NCBI GenBank assembly: GCA_963764215.1 | Contig: CAVXRS010000004.1 | Coordinates: 1-64,000 of the forward strand | Direction of reading: 5' to 3' | Source: JAFDWI01 sp963764215 | Lineage (GTDB): Bacteria; Actinomycetota; Acidimicrobiia; Acidimicrobiales; Iamiaceae | DNA: 64,000 bases | Shown: positions 1-9,177 of the stretch, piece by piece | Numbering within the stretch: the first letter of the stretch is position 1 | Layout of the letters: each line of letters begins with the position of its first letter | Made by a program: the position numbers and the translations under genes | Notes under the pieces: model-generated | What the model saw: only the letters and a program-made list of their open reading frames with translations | What the model was told of the DNA's origin: nothing | Databases searched by the model: none

Positions 1-438
1 CCCGCGGGTGCCCCCGTCACGCAGAGCCAGTCCGGGTTCGTTCCCACGGAGTTGGGGAAACTCAACACCGGAGGCAGTGGCTCGGTTCCCACGCCGTCCT
101 ACCTCCCCTCCGGCTACGTGCTGACCGCCACCGCGCAGAACCCGACCACGAAGAGCGTCGTGCTGTGCTATCGGAACGGATCCCGCCAGCTCGTGCTCAC
201 CCTGCGCCCCACGGCGCCCGGGCGCGCCGCGGATACGGATCCCTTCTCCCCGTCGAAATCGGCCAAGTCGGACGTGGCATCGATCCAGGTCTCGTCGGGG
301 AAGTTCGCCGGCCGCCGCGGGTGGACATCGGAGTCGCCGTTGGCCCACGTGTGGACCACCGGGTCGGGCACCGAGGTGATCGCGGCCGGAGATCCCACGA
401 CCGATCAGCTGGTTCAGGTCATTGCATCGCTGAGCTGA
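1..438 (+). CDS. C-terminal fragment of an uncharacterised, possibly exported protein
   Basis: The reading frame is open from the first base of the window and stops with TGA at 436-438, so only the last 145 codons are visible and the true start lies upstream. The visible part reads like a beta-rich extracytoplasmic domain: it contains LPSGYVLTATA and then alternating hydrophobic strands (VVLCYRNGSRQLVLTLR). This vaguely resembles the C-terminal half of MucB/RseB or lipoprotein-sorting-type domains, but I cannot assign a family with confidence. A TTG at 52 could serve as an internal start, but the upstream codons continue the same composition. No operon partner is visible; the next element is a tRNA on the other strand. 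Confidence 0.6.
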   Translation, partial: PAGAPVTQSQSGFVPTELGKLNTGGSGSVPTPSYLPSGYVLTATAQNPTTKSVVLCYRNGSRQLVLTLRPTAPGRAADTDPFSPSKSAKSDVASIQVSSGKFAGRRGWTSESPLAHVWTTGSGTEVIAAGDPTTDQLVQVIASLS

Positions 439-475
439 ACGCGACGCTGCGGCACGCGATGCCGGTTGCGGCGGG

Positions 476-563
476 TGCCCGGAGCGGGGTTCGAACCCGC
501 ACGACCGTTTCACCGGTCAGAGGGGTTTAAGCCCTCCGCGTCTACCAGTTCCGCCATCCGGGC
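476..563 (-). tRNA. tRNA-Leu (anticodon UAA)
   Basis: Read on the minus strand, an 88-nt cloverleaf starts GCCCGGATGGCGG and ends CCGGGCA, giving a 7-bp acceptor stem. The anticodon arm is GAGGG-CTTAAAC-CCCTC, placing TAA at positions 34-36. The long variable arm (CTGACCGGTGAAACGGTC) is the class II feature expected of tRNA-Leu. The T arm is GCGGG-TTCGAAC-CCCGC. No CCA is encoded; the bases after the discriminator A are CCC. UAA decodes TTA, the rarest leucine codon in high-GC actinobacteria. Confidence 0.97.
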
Positions 564-610
564 GTCGACGCCAGACGCTACCCGGCGACCGACGACCCTG
601 GGGGAGCCGA

Positions 611-955
611 TCAGGCGGCGTGACCCACGAGCGCGGTGGGGCCCGGCGGGCCGGTGACCGGCGCCATCGATTCCCAGAGTGTGGTCCGCACCCGGGTCGC
701 TTCGGCGCCACTCATCCGATTGGCGACGATGACGCCTTCGACCATGTCGGCCAACACCGCGACGAGAGGACGACCGACCAGGCGCACCGACACGGTCACC
801 CACCCGGAACGGCTGCGTCGGATGCTCCGATCGACCCCGGCAATCCGGGGCGGGCTCCGGAAGGTCGGCACGTTCAGACCCAGGACCCGGGCACTCCGGC
901 CGAGGCCTCGAGCAGCGGCGGCAAAGTCCAGAGATGTGGCGGTCGCGGTCATCAC
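611..955 (-). CDS. Conserved small hypothetical protein
   Basis: This 114-residue reading frame starts at an ATG and is rich in arginine. It contains LGLNVPTFRSPPRIAGVDRS (roughly residues 26-45) and then a VSVRLVGRPLVAVLADMVEG segment, a pattern that reads like a real conserved protein and not an antisense frame. I recognise similar short proteins from actinobacterial genomes but know no function. No signal peptide, membrane segment or metal motif is visible. It lies between the XRE regulator gene and tRNA-Leu, all on the minus strand. Confidence 0.6.
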   Translation of the reverse strand: MMTATATSLDFAAAARGLGRSARVLGLNVPTFRSPPRIAGVDRSIRRSRSGWVTVSVRLVGRPLVAVLADMVEGVIVANRMSGAEATRVRTTLWESMAPVTGPPGPTALVGHAA

Positions 956-983
956 TGCAGATCATCGCGGATGGGTGGGACAC

Positions 984-1541
984 TCAGAATGGTCGGGCGT
1001 CGGCAGCGGCTGCGCCACGCCGAGCCGGGTTCGCCCCTCGCCCACCCGTTCGTCGGGCCACCGACAACCAATCGGCGAACGGGGAGACTGTGCGCATGGC
1101 GATGGACTCGGGGTCCACGCCGGTCGACACCCGCCGCAATCCGCGAAGGTCGCCGGTGTCGATCAGCGACGCCCATCGGTCGAGCTGCCGACGAACCGTA
1201 TCGTCGGCCGTAGCTGCTCGGCGCCGGTCCAGGTCCTGCACGATCCGACGACGTCGCTGCTCCAGCCGGTCCGCGTTCAGGTAGCCGGCGATGCGGCGAT
1301 GGAGCCTCCACGAGCGGCGTTCTTCGACACTCATCTCTGCGGCCACACTTGTCCGCACGACATCGAGCCGATACCCCATGGCCGCCAGGAGACGGCCGAG
1401 TTGGTCATCACTGAAATCGATCCTGCCCGAAAGAAACTGGCTGATCGTGGGCTGGTGCACGCCGGTGATCCGCGCCAGCTCCGTCTGTGAGGTGCGGGTC
1501 TCCTGCATTGCCCCACGAAGCAACTCGGCCTTGTCAGACAC
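984..1541 (-). CDS. XRE-family helix-turn-helix transcriptional regulator
   Basis: The product is 185 residues with an N-terminal HTH_3/XRE domain at about residues 5-60 (QTELARITGVHQPTISQFLSG is the recognition region), followed by an arginine-rich helical tail. It resembles antitoxin-type or phage-derived regulators, but no toxin gene is adjacent. The GTG start lies at the edge of a large palindrome and is six bases downstream of a TATAAT, so translation may be leaderless and the protein probably regulates itself. The last ~30 residues (ARRTGGRGANPARRG) look like out-of-frame sequence: after WLS the +1 frame reads PDERVGEGRTRLG, so a one-base error near 1060-1070 is possible. It is transcribed divergently from the nuclease at 1655. 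Confidence 0.75.
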   Translation of the reverse strand: MSDKAELLRGAMQETRTSQTELARITGVHQPTISQFLSGRIDFSDDQLGRLLAAMGYRLDVVRTSVAAEMSVEERRSWRLHRRIAGYLNADRLEQRRRRIVQDLDRRRAATADDTVRRQLDRWASLIDTGDLRGLRRVSTGVDPESIAMRTVSPFADWLSVARRTGGRGANPARRGAAAADARPF

Positions 1542-1577
1542 CCCGGCATTATAGTGTCAAGTACTATAATGCCGGGG
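1541..1577. promoter_or_regulatory. Perfect 15-bp inverted repeat carrying two outward -10 elements
   Basis: CCCCGGCATTATAGT (1541-1555) and ACTATAATGCCGGGG (1563-1577) are exact reverse complements separated by GTCAAGT. Each arm contains TATAAT reading outward: one six bases ahead of the GTG of the XRE gene on the minus strand, the other pointing at the nuclease on the plus strand. It is AT-rich in a ~70% GC context. The simplest reading is a divergent promoter overlapping the operator of the XRE protein. Transcription itself is inference. Confidence 0.75.
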
Positions 1578-1654
1578 TTGTCCGATAACGCGTCCCCCAA
1601 GGTCCGTGATCAGGTCCTTAGGCCCGCCCCTGGGAGCGCCCACCGAAAGGCCCC

Positions 1655-2602
1655 ATGAGCCCCATCGACGAGCGACTCAATCCCGCCCAGCGGGCCACCC
1701 TTGCCCAGCTCGGAGCCGGTGACCCCGCCGCGCGCAACGAGTTCCCGGCCGATCTCGCAGCCTCCCTGCGGGAGCGGATCGAGGCCGATCTCTCCGGCTG
1801 GGTCGACGACATCGATCCGACCCGACCCCGCATCATCACCAAGCACCTCCTCGCCGGTGTCCACGGTTGCCAGGCCCGCTTCCTGCACGAACAGTCCCAA
1901 CCTTTCGTTCCCACCGTGCCCACCGTGCGCGGCACCATCGCCCACAAGGCGCTCGAGCTGGCCGTGCACTGGCCTGGCACCCCGTTGCCGCTCGAGCTCG
2001 TCGATGCGGCGATCGACCGGGTCGGTGACGCCGATCACTGGGCGGCCGAATTCGTCGGTGACGCCGACCCCGCCGTCCGGGCCGAGCTGCGTGGGGCCGC
2101 CGCCGAGATCGTCAACAAGTTCTTCGAGACCTGGCCACCCCTGACCGCCGCGATGCGCCCGACGACCGAGGCGAAGCTGTGGGCCGAACTCTGTGATGGG
2201 CGGATCGTGTGCAAGGGCCAGGTCGACCTCACCCTCGGCCAACCGCTCGGCTCGGGTGCGCAGGCCCGCAAGATCGTCGTCGATTACAAGACCGGCAATC
2301 GCTCCCCCGACCACCGGGCCGATCTGCGCTTCTACGCCCTGGTCGAGACGCTCCGACTCGGGGTGCCGCCCCGCCTCCTGGTCACCTCGTATCTCAACTC
2401 TGCGTCGTTGGAGGTCGAGGAGGTGACCGTCGACATCCTGTTCGCCGCCGCGGCGCGTCTGACCGCCGGTGTACGTGCCCACTGCGCCCTGGTGGACGGA
2501 AGCGTCGAACCCGCCCGTCGCCCGTCCGGGCTCTGCCGCTGGTGCGACCTGCTCGACGGGTGCGATCCAGGTCAGGAGTTCCTCGCCGAAGCCGAGGGGT
2601 AA
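1655..2602 (+). CDS. RecB/Cas4-like PD-(D/E)XK nuclease
   Basis: This 315-residue protein has the RecB-family nuclease signature: H97 in RGTIAHKALE, D191 in GQVDLTLG, and D210-x-K212 in VVDYKTGN. It also has four cysteines arranged as in Cas4 and AddB iron-sulfur nucleases: C72 early and C294, C297 and C303 (GLCRWCDLLDGC) near the C terminus. That suggests a 4Fe-4S cluster that stabilises the fold. Members act as single-strand DNA exonucleases in repair. No helicase domain, CRISPR array or other cas gene is present, so a role in CRISPR adaptation is unlikely. The ATG at 1655 is preceded by CCGAAAGG. A divergent palindromic promoter lies about 80 bases upstream. Confidence 0.85.
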   Translation: MSPIDERLNPAQRATLAQLGAGDPAARNEFPADLAASLRERIEADLSGWVDDIDPTRPRIITKHLLAGVHGCQARFLHEQSQPFVPTVPTVRGTIAHKALELAVHWPGTPLPLELVDAAIDRVGDADHWAAEFVGDADPAVRAELRGAAAEIVNKFFETWPPLTAAMRPTTEAKLWAELCDGRIVCKGQVDLTLGQPLGSGAQARKIVVDYKTGNRSPDHRADLRFYALVETLRLGVPPRLLVTSYLNSASLEVEEVTVDILFAAAARLTAGVRAHCALVDGSVEPARRPSGLCRWCDLLDGCDPGQEFLAEAEG

Positions 2603-2613
2603 CATCACTGGCC

Positions 2614-3522
2614 ATGGCCCGTGCAGCCCACAAACGAGCCGAGACCACCGACCTGGTCCCCGTCCCCGATCTTGCGACCGCGTCCTCGCAGACCGCGGAC
2701 CCGCTCGACAACGCCCGACCCGACCCCGACCGCTGCTCGGACGTCGACGAGTGGGGACGCTCCGAACGCATGCGGTCGGTGGTGCGACGTGCCTACGACC
2801 CCGTGTACGAGAAGTGGTTCCGGGTCACCTGGGAGCATTTCGACCGGATCCCGTCCGCCGGTGGGGCGCTGCTGGTCGCCAATCACGCCGGGGCGATCCC
2901 CTCGGACGCACCGGCGATCATGCACGGCATCGAGCGGGACCTGTCCCGTCCGGTGTACGGGCTCGCCGACCATGTGTTCCGGACCATGCCCGTCGTCGGC
3001 ACCCTGTGGGCCCGCAGCGGCGGGGTCGTCGCCCACCCCGAGAACGCCTACCGGCTGCTCCGCACCCAGCAACAGCTCGCGCTGGTGTTCCCCGAAGGCA
3101 CCAAAGGGCCCTCCAAGCACTACTCCCAACGGTACCGTCTGCGCCGCTTCGGCCGCGGTGGGTTCGTGCAGATCGCGATGCGCGCCGGGGTGCCCGTCAT
3201 CCCGATCGCCGTCGTCGGCGCCGAGGAGTCGATGCCGGTGATCGCCAGGGTCCCGACGCTGTCCAAGGCCCTGGGCATCCCGTACTTCCCGATCACCGCC
3301 AACATGGCCCTGGCCCCGCTGTTGGGACCACTCGCCACCATTGCCTACTTTCCCGCCAAGTTCACCATCCGGGTGCTCGAACCGGTCACCTTCGAGGTCG
3401 AACCCGATCAGCCGCGTTACTCGCGCAACAAGATCATGGACGCCTCCGAGATGATCCGCCAACGGATCCAATCCGAGCTCTACGACATGGTCGCCCAACG
3501 CCGATCGGTCTGGTTCGGCTAG
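2614..3522 (+). CDS. Lysophospholipid (1-acylglycerol-phosphate-type) acyltransferase
   Basis: The 302-residue product carries the PlsC-type acyltransferase fold. The catalytic block is NHAGAIPSDA, a His followed by an Asp as in the MGAT-like subgroup, which has two more residues in the spacer than the classic HX4D. The acceptor-binding motif is FPEGTKGPSK and a later motif is VPVIPIAVVGAEES. It probably transfers a fatty acyl group to a lysophospholipid or related alcohol at the membrane surface. The first ~60 residues are polar and unconserved. The ATG at 2614 is 12 bases after the nuclease stop. Its stop at 3522 is immediately followed by the ATG of the epimerase-like gene, so the two are probably co-translated. 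Confidence 0.9.
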   Translation: MARAAHKRAETTDLVPVPDLATASSQTADPLDNARPDPDRCSDVDEWGRSERMRSVVRRAYDPVYEKWFRVTWEHFDRIPSAGGALLVANHAGAIPSDAPAIMHGIERDLSRPVYGLADHVFRTMPVVGTLWARSGGVVAHPENAYRLLRTQQQLALVFPEGTKGPSKHYSQRYRLRRFGRGGFVQIAMRAGVPVIPIAVVGAEESMPVIARVPTLSKALGIPYFPITANMALAPLLGPLATIAYFPAKFTIRVLEPVTFEVEPDQPRYSRNKIMDASEMIRQRIQSELYDMVAQRRSVWFG

Positions 3523-4578
3523 ATGGGACGGCGGATCCTGGTCACCGGACTGGGCACGTTCTGGGGGGCGCGTGTCGCCCAGGAACTCGAAGCCGCGGAC
3601 GACGTCGATGTCATCGTCGGGCTCGACCGCTCCCCGCCGAAGCTCCCACTCGAGCGAACCGAATACGTCCGCTGTGACGAGGACTACTCGATCCTCACCC
3701 GCATCGTCCAGGCCGCGCACATCGACACCATCGTGCACACCTTCCTGGTGGTCGACTCGACCCAGATGCCGGCCCGCCGGATGCACGAGATCAATGTGAT
3801 CGGCACCATGAACCTCTTCGCGGCCGCAGCCGCGGCGTCGTCGACGGTTCGCAACATCGTCGTGAAGTCCTCGGCGTTGGTGTACGGCTCGGACCCCCGC
3901 GACCCCGTCTGGTTCACCGAGTCGACCCGACGGGCGGCGCCACCGCGCACGCGGGTCGAACGCAACCTGCTCGAAGTCGAGTCCTACGTCCGGGACTTCG
4001 CGATCGACAGCCCCCACGTGAACGTCAGCGTGCTCCGCTTCTCGAACGTCATCGGACCCACGATCGTCACGCCCTTGACCAAGGCCCTGCAGCTCCCGGC
4101 GGTTCCCTCGGTCTTCGGATTCGATCCGCGCTTCCAGTTGGTCCACGAGGACGACGTGATCCGGGCGATCGTCCACGTCCTCGACAACCGACTTCCGGGC
4201 ATCTTCAACGTCACCGGCGACGGGCTCCTGCCCTGGTCCGAGATCGCCCGGATCTGTGGGAAGCGCACCATCCCGATGCCCCCGTTCGCTACCGGACTCG
4301 CGGCCGAACCACTGCGGCGCATCGGGGTGTCGCTCCCCGACGAGTTGCTGGCGCTCCTGCGTTACGGCCGCGGCGTGGACAACTCGCGTCTCAAGGAGAC
4401 CGGATTCGCCTACGCCCATTCCTCTGCAGGGGCGGTGCGCGCGTTCACCGAAGCGGTGCGCCTGCGCGGCACGATCGGCAACACCGACCGCGTCTACCGC
4501 TACCAGCGTGACGTGGAGCAGTTCTTCCGCCATTCCCCGGCGGTCATCCGCGACGCCTCGACCCCCGGATCGGCCTGA
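3523..4578 (+). CDS. NAD-dependent epimerase/dehydratase-family protein
   Basis: The 351-residue product has an extended-SDR Rossmann fold starting GRRILVTGLGTFWGARVAQE, with the glycine-rich nucleotide loop at residues 8-15. A conserved serine-rich strand VVKSSALVYGS follows at about residue 115. The usual catalytic YxxxK is not seen: the region that should hold it reads PPRTRVERNLLEVESYVRD. The protein may therefore bind NAD(P) without classic epimerase chemistry. It starts directly after the acyltransferase stop, and a similar acyltransferase/SDR pairing occurs in other actinobacteria (from memory). A role in lipid or glycolipid modification is inferred from the neighbour only. Confidence 0.85.
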   Translation: MGRRILVTGLGTFWGARVAQELEAADDVDVIVGLDRSPPKLPLERTEYVRCDEDYSILTRIVQAAHIDTIVHTFLVVDSTQMPARRMHEINVIGTMNLFAAAAAASSTVRNIVVKSSALVYGSDPRDPVWFTESTRRAAPPRTRVERNLLEVESYVRDFAIDSPHVNVSVLRFSNVIGPTIVTPLTKALQLPAVPSVFGFDPRFQLVHEDDVIRAIVHVLDNRLPGIFNVTGDGLLPWSEIARICGKRTIPMPPFATGLAAEPLRRIGVSLPDELLALLRYGRGVDNSRLKETGFAYAHSSAGAVRAFTEAVRLRGTIGNTDRVYRYQRDVEQFFRHSPAVIRDASTPGSA

Positions 4579-4583
4579 TCGGC

Positions 4584-5336
4584 ATGTCGCTGGTCGAACT
4601 CGACCTGACCGGCCACCTCGCGGTGGTCAAGTTGAACGATCCCGACCGGCGGAACGCCCTGACCACCGAGATGGTCGCGGAGCTGGTCGCCACCTTCGAC
4701 GCGTTCGAGGCCGCCAAGGGGGTACGGGCGGTGGTGCTGCGCGCGAACGGCCCGGTGTTCTGCGCCGGCGCGGATCGCGCGTTGTTGTCCGAGGCGGCCG
4801 GATCCCCACAGGCAGCCGGCGAGGCACTCGGCACGGTCTACGAAGGGTTCCTGCGCGTGGCCAGGTGTCCCCTGCCCACGATCGCGGTCGTCGAGGGTCC
4901 GGCCGTGGGCGCGGGCATGAACCTGGCGCTGGCCTGCGACGTGCGTCTCGCCACTCCCGAGGCGGTCTTCGACCCACGCTTCGTCCAACTCGGCCTGCAC
5001 CCCGGAGGCGGACACACCTGGCTGTTGCAGCGCCTGGTGTCCCCCCAGACGGCTGCGGCTGCCGTGCTGTTCGGTGAGCCGTTGGATGCGAAGGCCGCCT
5101 GGCGCAGCGGGCTGGTGTTCGAGATCGTGCCGTCGGCCGAGATCCGCGACCGCGCCATGGAGCTCGCGGGTCGGGCCGCCGAGGGAGACCGCGAGCTGCT
5201 GGCACGGGTCAAGGCCACGATGGCCGACACCCGTGGACTCGATGCGCTCGATGAAGCGGTGGCGCGCGAACTCGACGATCAGGTCTGGTCGATCACCCGC
5301 CCCGAGGTTGCCGACCGTCTCCGGGGTCGCGCCTAG
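4584..5336 (+). CDS. Enoyl-CoA hydratase/isomerase family protein
   Basis: This 250-residue crotonase-fold protein shows the CoA-binding and oxyanion-hole motifs FCAGADRALL (about residues 62-71) and VEGPAVGAGMNLALACD (about 99-115). The region that supplies the catalytic acid reads LGLHPGGGHTWLL. It has Gly-Gly at the position where one catalytic Glu often sits, so the exact reaction (hydratase, isomerase or hydrolase) is open. It begins five bases after the epimerase-like gene and completes a three-gene operon. Its TAG stop shares the palindrome CTAG with the stop of the convergent acetyltransferase gene. Confidence 0.88.
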   Translation: MSLVELDLTGHLAVVKLNDPDRRNALTTEMVAELVATFDAFEAAKGVRAVVLRANGPVFCAGADRALLSEAAGSPQAAGEALGTVYEGFLRVARCPLPTIAVVEGPAVGAGMNLALACDVRLATPEAVFDPRFVQLGLHPGGGHTWLLQRLVSPQTAAAAVLFGEPLDAKAAWRSGLVFEIVPSAEIRDRAMELAGRAAEGDRELLARVKATMADTRGLDALDEAVARELDDQVWSITRPEVADRLRGRA

Positions 5337-6013
5337 AGCCAGTCGGACTCGAGTTCTTCGCGTCGCTGATCCCACTCCTCCGCGGTGATCGCATAGCGCA
5401 CGTGATCCTCCCAGACACCGTTGATCTCGAGGTAGCGCTCCGCGATGCCCTCGGCACGGAATCCGAGCTTCTCCATCACCCGGTGCGACGGGGTGTTGCG
5501 CGGGATGATCGAGATCTGCAGCCGGTGGAGGTACAGGTCCTCGAAAGCGAAGCGGGAGAGCACCACCACCGATTCGGGCATGTACCCGTTCCCGGCGGCT
5601 TCCTCGGCCACCCAGTAGCCCACGTAACCGCTCTGGAATGCGCCGCGCTGCACCGACGAGAGGTTGATCTCGCCGACGAAGTCCCCCTCGACGAAGATGC
5701 CGAATCCGTACCCGGTGCCCAGTTGCCGCTCCCGTTCCCGGGCGCTGCAACGCATCGCGAAGGCGTCTCGGTCGGTGACCGGATCGGGGGCACGGACGTT
5801 CTTCTTCGGCTCCCACTTCTCCAGCCATCCGGCATTCGCCAGTCGCACGGCACGCCAGGATGCGAAATCGGCGACGGTCAACGGACGCAGCATGACCCGC
5901 CGACCGAACACCGGCGGAACCACGGCCGTGGTCTGGGTCCTGGCACTCCGGCGCATCACGCTGCGCATGCTAGATCCGGCGCCGACGACCGGAGCCGGAA
6001 ATGCGGGGTTCAC
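5333..6013 (-). CDS. rimJ: RimJ/RimL-type GNAT N-acetyltransferase
   Basis: The 226-residue frame contains a GNAT domain opening with RRVMLRPLTVADFASWRAV. The acetyl-CoA-binding region reads YVGYWVAEEAAGNGYMPES, and NTPSHRVMEKLGFRAEG near the end is typical of the family. This resembles RimJ, which acetylates the N-terminal alanine of ribosomal protein S5, but such enzymes are often misassigned by name. The GTG at 6013 overlaps the TGA of ppx (GTGA), so translational coupling is likely; the in-frame ATG of MRSVMRRSART is an alternative start. It is the last gene of the eno-ftsB-DUF501-ppx operon. Confidence 0.85.
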   Translation of the reverse strand: MNPAFPAPVVGAGSSMRSVMRRSARTQTTAVVPPVFGRRVMLRPLTVADFASWRAVRLANAGWLEKWEPKKNVRAPDPVTDRDAFAMRCSARERERQLGTGYGFGIFVEGDFVGEINLSSVQRGAFQSGYVGYWVAEEAAGNGYMPESVVVLSRFAFEDLYLHRLQISIIPRNTPSHRVMEKLGFRAEGIAERYLEINGVWEDHVRYAITAEEWDQRREELESDWL

Positions 6014-6987
6014 CCCAGCAGCGACGCGGCCAGGCCGTCGAGGATGTCCGCCTCGGAGACCAGCAGTTCGTCGATCGACGCCTGGGAGAACAACGACCCG
6101 AGGATCACCAGACCACCGACGATGACCTCGGCGCGTGCCGGTTCCATACCGGGTACCGCGCTCCGTTCCCCGGTCGACATCGCGAGCAGCCGTCGACTCA
6201 GCTCGCGCACCCGTGACCCGGTGAGCACGTGATGGTGGACGAGGTCCCGGTCGTAGGACTCGAGACCGAGGTCCACCGCGGCCAGCGTCGACACGGTTCC
6301 CGCGAGGCCGACGACGGTTCCGGCCCTCCGCACCCCATCGACACGATCGAGGACGCCGCGGATCACTCGGTCGCAGTGCGATCCGGCCGACGACAGCTCA
6401 GCCGTCGATGGAGGATCGGTCGCGACGTAGCGTTCGGTGATCCGCACGCATCCGATGTCCACCGACTCGGCGCCATCCAGTGTCGCGCCGTTCTGACCGA
6501 CGGTGCCGACCGCGAACTCGGTCGATCCACCCCCGATGTCGACGACCAGGTACCGGCCCGGGCGGTCGCACAGCTCGGCGGTGGCTCCGGCGAAGGAGAG
6601 CGCGGCCTCCTCGGCACCCGAGAGCAGTTCGACGGGGACCCCCATGATCTTCTCGGCCGGCTCGAGGAACTCGTCCCGGTTGGCTGCGTCCCGCGCCGCT
6701 GACGTGGCGGTGATCCGCACCCGCCGGACGCCGAAGTCGTCCATCCGGGTCCGAAAGCCGCGCAACACCTCCAGGGTGCGCTCGACCGCCCGGGCATCGA
6801 GCCGGCCGGTCGCGTCCACTCCCTGTCCGAGCCTCGTGATCCGCATGAGCCGGCTCAGGCTCGACAGGCTCCCTCGGCGCCGACCGTCCGTGCTGGTGCC
6901 GGTGCCGGCGTCGGCGTCGGCGATGAGCAGACGCGTCGAGTTCGTCCCGCAGTCGATCGCCGCGACCGGGGTTGCCGCACCGGTCAT
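6010..6987 (-). CDS. ppx: Ppx/GppA-family exopolyphosphatase/guanosine pentaphosphatase
   Basis: The 325-residue product has the actin-like ATPase fold of Ppx/GppA. It shows phosphate loop 1 AAIDCGTNSTRLL near the N terminus, VVDIGGGSTEFAV (phosphate loop 2) in the middle and VGLAGTVSTLAAVDLG later. It lacks the extra C-terminal domains of E. coli Ppx, like the short actinobacterial forms. It hydrolyses the terminal phosphate of polyphosphate or pppGpp. The ATG at 6987 overlaps the TGA of the DUF501 gene (ATGA); frames upstream are low-complexity, so this start is preferred. Order and strand match the Mycobacterium eno-ftsB-DUF501-ppx block. Confidence 0.93.
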   Translation of the reverse strand: MTGAATPVAAIDCGTNSTRLLIADADAGTGTSTDGRRRGSLSSLSRLMRITRLGQGVDATGRLDARAVERTLEVLRGFRTRMDDFGVRRVRITATSAARDAANRDEFLEPAEKIMGVPVELLSGAEEAALSFAGATAELCDRPGRYLVVDIGGGSTEFAVGTVGQNGATLDGAESVDIGCVRITERYVATDPPSTAELSSAGSHCDRVIRGVLDRVDGVRRAGTVVGLAGTVSTLAAVDLGLESYDRDLVHHHVLTGSRVRELSRRLLAMSTGERSAVPGMEPARAEVIVGGLVILGSLFSQASIDELLVSEADILDGLAASLLG

Positions 6988-7484
6988 CCCCGCGGACCGC
7001 CCACCGGTCCACCCGCCGATCCCAGGTCCGAAACGTGTCCCTGTTCGGCCAGTCGCTCGGCCACCCATCTGCCCACCGGATCGTCTCCGCCGGCCAGCCA
7101 CCAGGCGAAGTGCGCGTGCAGGCACTTGACGCCGCGGCGTGTCCCGCCCACCCCACCGCTCGGACGGGCACCGGTATGCTCCGGGTCGATCTGGACATCG
7201 CGTTCCACGGCATACCGGGCGTGGGCGTCGGCCAGGTCGGACGCACTGACCGCAGCTTCTGCGGCCGCCACCCCGCCGTGGGATTCCAAGGCGCCCACCC
7301 AGGTGCGCTCGGGCTCGCCGACCAACCAGTAGCGGGTCGGCATCGGCGTCCCGTCGTCCAGGAACGGGGCGTTGACGATCACCAACGGTGAGCCGTCCCG
7401 ATGGCGCACCACCACCGCGAACGCCCCCTGGGGATCCCGACCCAACAACTCGGCGACACGTTGCCGGTCCTCGCTGCCGGTCAC
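6984..7484 (-). CDS. DUF501 domain protein
   Basis: The 166-residue product contains the DUF501 hallmarks PLVIVNAPFLDDGTPMPTRY and WLVGEPERTWVGALESHGGV. Near the C terminus it has KCLHAHFAWWLAGGDDPVG. The function is unknown; the family is restricted mainly to actinobacteria and is found between ftsB and ppx. The GTG start overlaps the ftsB TGA as GTGA, and its own stop overlaps the ppx ATG, so three genes are coupled end to end. It is probably cytoplasmic, since no signal or membrane segment is visible. Confidence 0.92.
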   Translation of the reverse strand: MTGSEDRQRVAELLGRDPQGAFAVVVRHRDGSPLVIVNAPFLDDGTPMPTRYWLVGEPERTWVGALESHGGVAAAEAAVSASDLADAHARYAVERDVQIDPEHTGARPSGGVGGTRRGVKCLHAHFAWWLAGGDDPVGRWVAERLAEQGHVSDLGSAGGPVGGPRG

Positions 7485-7890
7485 GGATGCGGGTTGGATC
7501 CGCCGGACGTCTCGGGCTTCAACTCGACAAATGGCCAGGCCCCGGTGGGCCGGTTGCTCGGCGCGGGCGACGGCAGGATCGCATAGGCCTTCGAGCCCTT
7601 GGGAACCATACCGTACTCCTGCCGGGCGAGTTCCTTGATCGCCGCCGGATTCTGCAGTCGTTCGGCTTGCGCCTGGAGCTGCTCGTTCGTGCGGTCGAGG
7701 GTGGCGACCTTGGCGCTCAGCTCTCTGGTCTGCTGCCGCTGCGAAGACCAGATCCGGAACGACCCGGGGCCGAGGAACACGAGCAGCAGCAGCACCGCTC
7801 CGGCGACTCCGGCACCCAGCACCGTGGCGTTCCGCCGGCCCGGACGTGGACGCCGGTGCGACGGTCGTCGCCGGAGACGAACGGGACGCT

Positions 7891-7894
<4 letters not shown>
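7481..7894 (-). CDS. ftsB: FtsB/DivIC-family cell-division septum protein
   Basis: This 137-residue bitopic protein has a basic cytoplasmic N terminus (about 21 residues), one membrane helix (VLGAGVAGAVLLLLVFLG) and then a coiled coil at about residues 50-85. It continues into NPAAIKELARQEYGMVPKGS, the conserved end of septum-formation initiators. It is expected to form the FtsQ-FtsB-FtsL complex at the divisome. The C-terminal tail is proline-rich and unconserved. The ATG overlaps the eno stop as ATGA, and its TGA overlaps the DUF501 GTG. Confidence 0.93.

Positions 7895-9177
<1,283 letters not shown>

Noticed and set aside
984..1541. Toxin-antitoxin module around the XRE regulator
   Set aside because: No toxin-like gene is on either side: the downstream 114-residue protein has no toxin motif and the divergent gene is a nuclease with a repair-type architecture.
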